A stretch of DNA of 64,000 nt, from NCBI GenBank assembly GCA_036873135.1, contig JAPTYO010000011.1, positions 8,609,071 through 8,673,070 of the forward strand, written 5' to 3'. The notes beneath the pieces are model-generated. The model was given only the letters and a program-made list of their open reading frames with translations, made no database searches and had not been told where the DNA came from. This document shows positions 56,448 through 64,000 of this stretch, piece after piece. Position 1 is the stretch's first letter. Each line of letters begins with the position of its first letter. Position numbers and translations under genes: made by a program. Source of the stretch: Clarkia xantiana subsp. parviflora (Eukaryota; Streptophyta; Magnoliopsida; Myrtales; Onagraceae).

Positions 56448-57996
56448 ATGGCCGCACCTCCTCTTCAAGGTCTGAGCTCGGAAGAGTTGAGGCAGCTGGA
56501 GCCTCTGATCCAGGCTTATCACACCTTTGAAGCAACACCAAACACTTGCACATCCCTCATAACCCAAAGGATCGACGCTCCTTCTCAAGTTGTATGGCCC
56601 TACATTCGCAGCTTCGATAGCCCACAAAGGTGAGACTTATTAATCTTTTTCAACATTACTATATACACTTCAAAGTTTGCTTCACGTTGCTTTTAGGTTT
56701 CCAGATTTATTATTACCGATAGGTGTCTCATGTTTCATTTTTGTTGCTTTTAGGATTTCTATTCATTTTTTTCTGTTAAATTTGAAGGATTTTGGTCCAT
56801 TGACTCCATAAAATTCAAGAGTAAGATCATTCAACAAATAAAAAAGAACAAAATGACACTGCCTTTAACTTATGTCAATTAGTGTGTACATACAGTGAAA
56901 TTGAATAACATATGCAAATTGAGGTTCAATATAACTTAATTGGTGTAAATATATATGAATTGAAGAAAACTCATACCCAAATCCATCAAATTTAACCGAA
57001 AAACCGGACGGAAAACTAAAAAGTACAAAAATGAAAATAAGATACAAACATGGTTCACCTAAAAGTAATATAGTGCAAACTTAGGATTATGATTAGATTG
57101 TTAACCCTATATAATGTATTTTCTTCTATATGGTTTTGATGTTAATATAAAAGCAGGGATAAAGTCATGGTTTTCGTCTTAACAAAAATATATTATTTTA
57201 ACCGGTATAATCGAAAATAATTATATATTTTGGGTTTATAACTACACTACCCGAAAGTTGAGGGACTGAGGGAAGAATGACTTCATTCCGATATCTTTCA
57301 AGAAATTTTTTAGATGGAATTGATGATTACACTAAGTTAACGAGAATGTGAGCTATATATAGGTTCTCGCCCATAAACCCGCTTGATATATATACTTTTG
57401 GGAGCTAGGTGTTTATACATTTCTTACCCAATAGTCTCTTTATGCAAACGTCTATATCCACACAAAAAAAAAAAAAAAAAAAAAAATAAATTTGTTATTT
57501 ACACCAAGTTAACTAGATTGGGACGTGTAGGCTCGAGTCTCGCATATTTCTATATTTTCTTTAGAAAATCTATAAAATCGAGTGACACTTGTTATACTTC
57601 GATTGGCCGACTCTCAGATACAAGCATTTCATCAAGAGTTGCAACATGAGGGGAGACGGTGGGGTGGGGAGTATACGTGACGTGACGGTGGTGTCGGGAC
57701 TCCCGGCCTCAACGAGCACCGAGAGGCTCGAGATTTTGGACGACGATCGCCACATTCTGAGCTTTAGGGTTGTCGGGGGCGAGCACCGCCTTCAAAATTA
57801 CAGGGCGGTTACCTCCATCAAAGAGTTCTCGGCCGGAGGGCAGGCGCCCTACACCATTGTCCTAGAGTCCTACATCGTCGACATCCCGGGGGGCAACACC
57901 GGCGAGGACACTAAGATGTTTGTGGACACCGTCGTCAAGTTGAACCTCCAAAAACTTGCCGTGGTGGCTACGGCTTCGTTTCACGATGATGACTGA
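56448..57996 (+). CDS. PYL2: ABA receptor PYR/PYL/RCAR, PYL2 type (2 exons)
   Basis: Soluble START-fold receptor that binds abscisic acid and then blocks clade-A PP2C phosphatases, releasing SnRK2 kinases, in cytosol and nucleus. Exon 1 is 56448-56629 and exon 2 57618-57996; the 988-nt intron is GT-AG and splits codon 61 (AG|A). The 186-residue product matches PYL2 along its length (CTSLITQRIDAPSQVVWP at 34-51). Key residues: K63 (ABA carboxylate lysine), gate SGLPA (87-91), latch HRL in GGEHRL (114-119), and the C-terminal helix EDTKMFVDTVVKLNLQKL. Exon 2 is GC-rich beside the AT-rich intron, which holds a run of about 25 A at 57461-57486. All functional motifs are intact, so it should work. 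Assignment to the PYL2 branch is by recall of the family, not by a tree. Confidence 0.95.
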
Positions 57997-58335
57997 TGTG
58001 GCAGAATCTGATTGGATATGATCCCGATTTACACTTTCGATACGTAATGATGAGGTCGTCGTATCGATAGTCGGATATTTATGATTCGGCGGGATGACCT
58101 AATTGACGAGCAGATGGGATGATGGTAGATTTAGATTTTAACGATTTTAATTAGTGTGATCATTGATAGTTATGTTGAGATTTGGTGGTAATATTTTAGA
58201 AATTGCAACTTCTATGATTTTAATATTTGGACTTTTTTCCCCCATTTTTCTATCAAAATTGTATTGGTTGTTGACTTGATCAAGCCTAATAATAAAGTCG
58301 ACCCTATTGATCGTATTGATTGCGACTTAGACCAC
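57997..58335 (+). other. PYL 3' UTR/downstream region
   Basis: No coding sequence. 'aataataaag' (58287-58296) is an AATAAA-like signal. A long T/C-rich stretch lies at 58225-58260. Confidence 0.4.
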
Positions 58336-58440
58336 ATGTGCACAAGTCAATTTGGTTGAAATCATGTGAAATCGTCACATAAAGTTTATTTATTTATGTG
58401 ACTATTTCACATGATTTCCACCAAATTGACTTGTGCACAT
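58336..58440. repeat. 105-bp near-perfect hairpin (MITE or foldback)
   Basis: 'atgtgcacaagtcaattt' (58336) to the complementary 'aaattgacttgtgcacat' (ends 58440). The arms are about 47 nt with few mismatches, and the loop is about 9 nt ('gtttattta'). Flanks show no convincing target duplication. As RNA it would make one long hairpin resembling a young miRNA precursor or a MITE. It lies 340 bp after the PYL stop codon, within reach of a read-through transcript. Confidence 0.85.
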
Positions 58441-58992
58441 CCAATCTGGTAAAGACATGGGATCTTCGGGCGTGTTGAGTCCCGAAGATTGTTTTATTTA
58501 ATGGTATCTAAAGAATTAGAAAAAGACGTACACCGCTTTATAGTTGGCCAATTTAGCTTTTTAAAATCATCTCATAATAAACCATGTCAACATAAAATAA
58601 ATTTTAAAAATTGGGTCGAGTCAAAAAAGAAAGCAACCATTTATACAATAAATTGGGTTCCATTCTAATTCTTAAGACTAATTGGTGATTGGAGGAATTA
58701 TTCACTTACTTATATTTACTTATATTGTGCTCTTATACAAAATAACCGCAGGTCTTGTACATTATTACACTCATGGTGAGAATAGATGCATGATGGGAGT
58801 CATTCTTGCTAAATCCCTACCTAACAATATGAATTATAATTATGTCTGAATTTGTTGAAATGAGTTTTAAAAAAAACAAAAACACGTGACACAATCGGTG
58901 AATTCAACTTTTAAATCCACAATAATATAAGCCACGTTAGCATAAGAAAAATTTTAAATCGGGAAATATATACCGAGACGAATATTATGGGA
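58441..58992. other. Intergenic, no gene seen
   Basis: AT-rich sequence without frames or classified repeats. Confidence 0.5.
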
Positions 58993-59412
58993 CACTACAA
59001 GAAAGAATATGAGTACACACCGTTTTGGTTCACACGGGTATGGATGTATGTAAATCCACTAGGATCGCACACTAGATACATACTAAGTTGTTGACAATTT
59101 TGAAAAGTTGTATGCATTCGGATTCCGCTCAAAGTACACACCGACACTAAAACGGTGTGGAAATTGTATTAATAATTCATCATGTACACACTGATTGAAT
59201 ACCCCATATATTTTGTATGTTTGTGTCGGTGTGGAGTTAGTTCAAGTCAATAAACCGTGTGGAGTTGGAGTGCAGTTTGCACATTTTTTAATATGTGATA
59301 ACACATGTACTACGTATATATATTACCATATAACACATATTGTTATACTATTGCAAAAACTAGTACATATGAACATATACTTGCACCCCTCGTACATATG
59401 TTACATATAACA
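58993..59412. mobile_element. CACTA-type transposon end, cut by element C
   Basis: CACTACAAGAAAG (58993-59005) is the standard plant CACTA (En/Spm) terminal repeat. It is followed by subterminal motifs in both orientations: ACACCGTTTTGG (59016), ACACCGACACTAAAACGGTGTGG (within 59137-59160, quoted in part) and CGGTGTGGAG (59226). The opposite end TTTCTTGTAGTG is not seen; element C interrupts at 59413, so it may lie beyond the window. Confidence 0.65.
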
Positions 59413-60153
59413 TGATGGATATACGCCCAATTTGAACCCGTCTCCCTTCAGATTGTCTTATTTTGACCGCCCCGGTCACGATAATAAATCGAAACTTTAA
59501 CCCGAACACTCCACCAATAGCACGAACGGCCCGGACGGACCAAAGTACTTGTCCGGGCCCATCCAATAGTTTCACCTAGGTGAGATCGGGTGGCCTCACC
59601 CGGTCTCTCCTAGGAGAGATCGGGTGGGCTACCCCACCCCTCCTATGAGGGGTTGGGCGAGCCCACCCGACCCTAAGCCTTGAGAGTCGGATTTCTCGTC
59701 CGACCCCTAGGGCCCCGACATTCTTTTTTACCCGGCACAGATTTACTTTTCCACTCGCCTCCCCATGCTATTAAGGGTTTAATCTTGTCATTATGTGTTA
59801 ATTAAGTGCGTTTAGGGATTAATGGATTCATTAAGCCACCTTAATGACACCGTTGCCTATATATACTCCGTAAGTTCCATTCATTCGAACAAGTTTACAT
59901 CTTTGCATACTTAGCTCTGCCTTCTCTCTAGGATTTTATTTCTCTAGAGAACTCAGACTTATTTAAGCATCAGAGAGGGTTCACCGAGAACCACCCCCCT
60001 CTCCGTGCTCGGTACTGCCCCTTGTGCAGGTCGACAGGAAGCGAAGGAACGGATCAGACAGACAAGCTAGAAGGGTCAAGAAAGAGAGCGAATAACTCGT
60101 GAGAAGTGCCACTTGGGTCAGAAAATCACCAACCCGAGGAACACGTCTTAACA
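59413..60153 (+). repeat. Element C 5' LTR
   Basis: TGATGGATATACGCCC ... ACACGTCTTAACA, 741 bp. It holds a short palindrome array (59575-59660, 'cacctaggtg', 'ggtctctcctaggagagatc'). 'tatatatactcc' (59859-59870) is a TATA-like box. Closest to the solo LTR 33134-35660. Confidence 0.88.
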
Positions 60154-60155
60154 CT

Positions 60156-60171
60156 TGGCGCCGTCCGTGGG
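60156..60171 (+). other. Primer-binding site of element C
   Basis: TGGCGCCGTCCGTGGG, 2 nt after the LTR; same as in A and B. Confidence 0.8.
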
Positions 60172-60179
60172 CACGATCT

Positions 60180-60838
60180 ATGACTAACAGCCTGCCATCA
60201 AGAGACGACCATCCACCGGGGGACGGTAGGCAACCAAACAATCTGAGAAGACAGCCTGTACCCCCGGCGAGACAACCCACTCCTCAGGGGCAACCTGTAC
60301 CCCCCGCGCATCAAGCAACACCCCAAGCTCCACAAGTAAACAACCAAGGGGGACCATCACGCCCAGCTGGGGCCGAGTCCTCCACTGCCTCGACTCCTAT
60401 AAGTCGGCGACCACAAGAGCATGGGGCACGACAGGGGGTACCGTCTCAAGGATATCAATATACGGCACCCCCGCAGGGGTACAACTATGAAGAGAGTCCT
60501 CAAGAGCATCCTTACGACATGCCAACACAAGGAAACAATACCGGGCTCACACCACTAACACGAGGCCAGTGCATTCGTAGGGAGCACCATCAGTGACCCC
60601 AGGATTCATGAACGCACTAGATGAGCTTTTGGCATATAGAGAGGCTGTGAGAAACAGGCAGGAAATACAGTATGCACAAGCGGAGCAACACCCACAAGGA
60701 GAGCAGTATCAGCAGGAAGAGCAGTTCCCAGAGGAAGAACAACACACGCATCCTCCAACTGGGCAGCGTGAAAGTCAAGGCAGAAATGAGCAAGTACCAC
60801 CTCTAAGAGATAGACATCATCTCGTCCCTCCAATGTAA
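60180..60838 (+). pseudogene. Gag N-terminal region, element C (frameshifted)
   Basis: Begins MTNSLPSRDDHPPGDGRQP, parallel to element B. The first frame stops at 60596; TPGFMNALDELLAYREAVRN continues in another frame (60593-60838), and a further stop separates it from the capsid frame at 60875. The region is rich in P/Q/E and in short repeats, which favours slippage. It is probably one original gag N-terminus broken by indels. Confidence 0.7.
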
Positions 60839-60874
60839 CCTCAAGCACCCTAATGGGCATGGACATACACCCCA

Positions 60875-62116
60875 TTGAGGGACAATGTACAGCCACAGCA
60901 CCCAAGGAGGCAAGAGTTCCAGCATCCACTCCCACATGGATACCCACGTTACACGTACAGTCCTTATCATCACGGACATGGAGTCCCTGCGAGCCCGGTG
61001 ATAAGCTATTATGGACCCCAAAGGAACTATAGCCCATCACCAGTGATGCTAACTCAGGAGGACATAGAGGCAATGATTGCGAAGAAGATGAATGAATCCA
61101 AAACGAGTGGATTGCATTGGTTAAGTTATAGCACGAATCACCCCTTCACTAGGGAGCTGGAGAACAACAAAGTTCCTGATGCGTTGCACTTGATAAAAAC
61201 AGAAAAGTATAATGGCAAGACTGACCCCTTGGAGCACATCCAACAGCATGAGGCCTCCCTCTTGGGTAGTACTACGGATGACTGCTACAAGGCGCTGTTG
61301 TTCCCAAATACGTTATCAGGGGTATCATCTCACTGGTTCTTCAGCCTACCAACTGAGAGCATCCATTCATGGGCACAACTAAAAGCTAAATTCCTCCAAA
61401 GGTTCCTAGGAGAAAGGAAGCTACTTAAGGGAACAAGTTCACTTGATGATGTGAATCAAGAGTATGAAGAGACGTTAGCAAACTATTACACTAGGTTCAA
61501 CCAGAACCTAGTTGATATACAAGGGGACATAACTGAGGGCAAGATCATAAGGGCTTTCATAAGAAACCTCGGACGCTTTGGTTCAACCTTGGCAGAAAAG
61601 ATGGCTAAAAAGCCCACCGGCACACTGGAGGAGCTCGCGACGAGGGTAAAAACCCATATTGACCTGGAAAGGCACAGAATGAGCAAGAGAGCAAATATTC
61701 AGGCCACCAAGGAAGAGAATACAAAGCCAAACAGAGGAAAACCACCTCAGGTCCCCAAGCCCATTAAGCAAAAAGACTGGCGTCCGCCCCAGCCAAGAAA
61801 TCATACAGGTGAGCAGCTGAGAGTAAGGGAAATCAACGTCATCAAGTTCATACCGTTGAATACAACCCCGACAGTTGTATTAAGAGAAATGAGGAATTTT
61901 AAGATATGGACACCCCCAGCAAGGTGGAGAGCCCCAATGGTTGGGACTGAAAAGGAAAAATGGTGCGATAACCATGAAGCACATGACCATGACACAAACG
62001 AATGCTTCAGTCTAAAGTTGAGCATAAACAATGCACTGCAAATGGGAGAACTGAAGCAATTCGTGGATCACGGGGGCAGCAGTGTACCCGCAAGGCCAAT
62101 GCAAAAAGACAAATGA
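60875..62116 (+). CDS. Gag capsid polyprotein, element C
   Basis: A 413-codon open frame. Capsid motifs match element B: SHWFFSLPTESIHSWAQL, FLQRFLGERKLLKGTSSL, NYYTRFNQNLVDIQGDI, LEELATRVKTHIDLERHR. The variant knuckle WCDNHEAHDHDTNEC is near the end, where G-H has become D-H. It lacks the basic tail seen in B because of a stop at 62114. The upstream ATG is internal; the natural start is 60180. Confidence 0.8.
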   Translation: MRDNVQPQHPRRQEFQHPLPHGYPRYTYSPYHHGHGVPASPVISYYGPQRNYSPSPVMLTQEDIEAMIAKKMNESKTSGLHWLSYSTNHPFTRELENNKVPDALHLIKTEKYNGKTDPLEHIQQHEASLLGSTTDDCYKALLFPNTLSGVSSHWFFSLPTESIHSWAQLKAKFLQRFLGERKLLKGTSSLDDVNQEYEETLANYYTRFNQNLVDIQGDITEGKIIRAFIRNLGRFGSTLAEKMAKKPTGTLEELATRVKTHIDLERHRMSKRANIQATKEENTKPNRGKPPQVPKPIKQKDWRPPQPRNHTGEQLRVREINVIKFIPLNTTPTVVLREMRNFKIWTPPARWRAPMVGTEKEKWCDNHEAHDHDTNECFSLKLSINNALQMGELKQFVDHGGSSVPARPMQKDK

Positions 62117-62167
62117 AAAGAGAAAGACGATTACCATCCCTTACCCACAAAAGGAGGGACAATCAAC

Positions 62168-62707
62168 ATGATTCACGGTGGAATCGGGGCGGGCGGATCA
62201 ACAGCAAACACAAGAGAGGTGTATGCCTCTAGAATAGATGCAACAACAAAGTGGAGAAAGAGGTCAACGGAGGAAAAGGAAATGGTAATTGAATTCTCTG
62301 AGAAGGACAAGAGTCATATCGTCTTCCCACATGACGATGCCTTAGTGATAACAACGGACATTGACAACTTCGATGTGAAAAGAATACTCGTCGATGGAGG
62401 AAGTTCGGCAGATATACTGCAAATGCGCGTGCTTGAAGATATAGGGAAAACCAAGGCAGATATCAAACCGGTGAACCTTCCTCTAGTCGGATTCTCAGGG
62501 GCGACAAGTTACCCTCTAGGCATGATAACCCTACCAGTAACACTGGGACAAGGGTGGACACAGCTGAGGATTAACGTGAACTTTTTAGTGGCGGAAAACT
62601 TGGGAGCTTACAACGGGATCCTAGGGAGAACCACAATAAACCCATATGAGATTGTACCCTCAACATTCCACCAGAAATTGAAGTACATCACTGAGAATGG
62701 AATATGA
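62168..62707 (+). CDS. Retropepsin-like protease, element C
   Basis: A 179-codon frame with FDVKRILVDGGSSADILQMR (active site D-G-G-S), VGFSGATSYPLGMITLPV (flap) and YNGILGRTTIN (the conserved C-terminal I-L-G-R), all three protease signatures. Uninterrupted and longer than in B. It ends at ITENGI followed by TGA (62705), where B reads on into the next block. Confidence 0.8.
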   Translation: MIHGGIGAGGSTANTREVYASRIDATTKWRKRSTEEKEMVIEFSEKDKSHIVFPHDDALVITTDIDNFDVKRILVDGGSSADILQMRVLEDIGKTKADIKPVNLPLVGFSGATSYPLGMITLPVTLGQGWTQLRINVNFLVAENLGAYNGILGRTTINPYEIVPSTFHQKLKYITENGI

Positions 62708-63557
62708 GAAGTCCTGGGTGATCAGCGCACCGCAAGACAGTGTTACGTCAATTCCATGAGATGTAGGTCAAAACAATCAGACATGGTAGCAATGGTGACG
62801 ATAGGGGGCAGACAGAGCTCTCAAAAAGAGAAGAAAAAACAGCTAAGGCAAGGAAATAAAATGGTAGGAGTCACACTCCGCCTTAGCAAGCAGATATTGG
62901 GAAGCTTGGCCAAGAGAACATGAAATGGAAAGGCTGTAAGGGTAACAAGCATACCCTGGCAGCCAGATAATGAAAATGGAAGAAGAGTGAAAAGATCAAT
63001 TGAAAGAGGCTTCAGGTACATAGAGGACGTGAAGAAAATGCCAGAAGAACCCCTTACAAGTTACTTCTAAAGATTCGTGGAATATGGGGCCAGCATGGAG
63101 GTAACAAGAGTGGAGGCTGTAAGAGCTTTCCTTAGAAACATGCATATCAACCTCATTCGAGGATTTTGGAGGTCATTATGAGGTAGTGATGACAAGCACG
63201 ATGCGCAAAATTAAAGAGAAGTTGGACAAGGCATTCGACGGAGAAACGGGACAGCAGAATGAAGAGTCCAAAGAAGAAGAGACCCACATACATGGAGGGG
63301 GTGTAAACTTCAACTTTACACCTCTTAAGGTGCAAATCAAAGAACATTTCAAGAAACACCTGAGCAAGGAGCTACCAGAATGCAAGGAGGAAGGTAAGGC
63401 CTTCCTGGGAAAAGACACAAGAGGATGGTGTGAATACCATGGAACGTGGGGGCATAAGACAAACGATTGCATGGTGTTAAAAATAGAGATTGAAGAGACG
63501 ATCTACAAGGGAGGACTAAAAGAATACATAGCACCAGTGCCATCCACCACCAACTAA
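62708..63557 (+). pseudogene. Second gag-like block with zinc-knuckle motif, element C
   Basis: Conceptual reading gives GFRYIEDVKKMPEEPLTSYF, a stop (63068), then YGASMEVTRVEAVRAFLRNM. The open frame 63186-63557 (123 codons) carries MRKIKEKLDKAFDGE and WCEYHGTWGHKTNDCMVLK, a C-x2-H-x3-GH-x4-C knuckle distinct from the first gag's. Element B has the same block in the same place. Stops at 62705, 62920 and 63068 break it here. Confidence 0.65.
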
Positions 63558-63607
63558 GGAAATCACACCAGCAGAACACCATATCCTTGGTTTTATCTTT
63601 TATATAA

Positions 63608-64000
63608 GGGTTAAAGGTACTTTTGGTGCCACATGTTTGACATGTGTAGGTTTTTGGTGCCATATGTTTCATTTTGTAGGCTTTTGGTGCCATATGTTTG
63701 AAAGGTTGTATGTTTTTTGGTATTTCCATTAGTCAAAAGTTAGTTTGACAGTTAAATACTTTTATTTTGTTCAATTTAGTCCTAAATTTATATTTCTAAA
63801 ATTAATATTTACAATTTAGTCCCTATTGTTTGCTCAAATCACCGTCCAAGGCCGCCGGCCACCACCCATCACCTCCAAGGCCGCCGACCGTCACGAAACG
63901 GGCCGGCCACCACCCCACGGCACCGGCCACCTCCGCTTGGGGCCGAAAACCACCCCAATTGGTGGTGGCCACCTCAATTGGGGCCTTTCACCTCAATTGG
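63608..64000. mobile_element. Fold-back MULE-like element, left part (MULE 3)
   Basis: Starts GGGTTAAAGGTACTTTTGG, followed by repeats of 'tttggtgccatatgttt' (63625-63710). A T-rich stretch leads into a GC-rich palindromic core ('ccaccccaattggtggtggccacctcaattggggcc', quoted in part) at the right edge. Layout matches MULE 2 in the KEA intron. It is cut by the window end, so the other terminus and target duplication are unseen. Confidence 0.55.

Larger units (their letters stand above)
59413..64000 (+). mobile_element. Element C: gypsy-like LTR retrotransposon, same family as A and B (runs off right edge)
   Basis: LTR 59413-60153, primer site 60156-60171, gag (60180-62116), protease (62168-62707), second gag-like block with knuckle (about 62990-63557), then a nested fold-back MULE at 63608. 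As in B, no reverse transcriptase follows the protease within the visible 1.3 kb. The left flanking pentamer is TAACA; the right end is outside the window. Confidence 0.85.

Noticed and set aside
40931..57996. KEA and PYL as a functional gene cluster
   Set aside because: Both relate to ion or stress physiology, but they lie 8 kb apart with unrelated structure and transposons between; nothing in the sequence links them.

Overview
This is nuclear DNA of a flowering plant, almost certainly a eudicot. The evidence is a 20-exon plant K+/H+ antiporter gene, an abscisic-acid (ABA) receptor gene, a nuclear tRNA-Thr and layers of nested LTR retrotransposons, in AT-rich intergenic DNA. I cannot name the species. 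Only three loci look like working host genes: a KEA4/5/6-type antiporter (40931-48517, +), tRNA-Thr(AGU) (49230-49303, +) and a PYL2-type ABA receptor (56448-57996, +). There are no bacterial operons and no CRISPR; the genes are independent neighbours.

Left part (1-37 kb) is a transposon nest. A Tat/Ogre-like element on the minus strand enters from the left edge (LTR 506-1979, tRNA-Arg-type primer site). Next to it lies a decayed Ty1/copia element whose integrase relic (4.2-4.96 kb) was split by element A (4961-15372, target duplication CTGAT). Its RT/RNase H relic follows at 15378-16917. Its 3' LTR was split by element B (16959-32336, minus strand, target duplication TGTAT). B was itself split by a copia derivative, D (20633-26134, target duplication GAGTG), present as an LTR-internal-LTR-internal-LTR tandem. 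Then come a fold-back MULE-like element (32483-33003) and a solo LTR (33134-35660, duplication TAGAG) that carries a second solo LTR inside it (33399-35029, duplication GATAC).

Elements A, B and C (59413 to the right edge) and the solo LTR at 33134-35660 belong to one Ty3/gypsy-like family: LTRs beginning TGATGGATATACGCCC, a tRNA-Asp-like primer site TGGCGCCGTCCGTGGG, and palindrome arrays in the LTRs. B and C carry a gag, a retropepsin and a second gag-like block. A and B carry tandem repeats followed by an ANTISENSE spliced ORF that resembles the putative gypsy-type transposase domain and ends in a coiled coil. No reverse transcriptase or integrase is visible in A or B, so the family looks non-autonomous. 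This is the most unusual system in the window.

Middle part (37-40.9 kb): AT-rich DNA with a Helitron 3' end (38641), a minus-strand copy of the first exon of ALBINO3 with its splice donor (39120-39580), and an 804-bp Harbinger-like element (39805-40608) directly upstream of the KEA gene.

Right part (40.9-64 kb): the KEA gene, with a 1033-bp almost wholly self-complementary MULE in intron 12 (9-bp target duplication); tRNA-Thr; a second Helitron end (52180); a 461-bp hAT element with an 8-bp duplication; the PYL gene with one intron; a 105-bp near-perfect hairpin 340 bp downstream of PYL; a CACTA-type end; element C; and a third fold-back MULE cut by the right edge.
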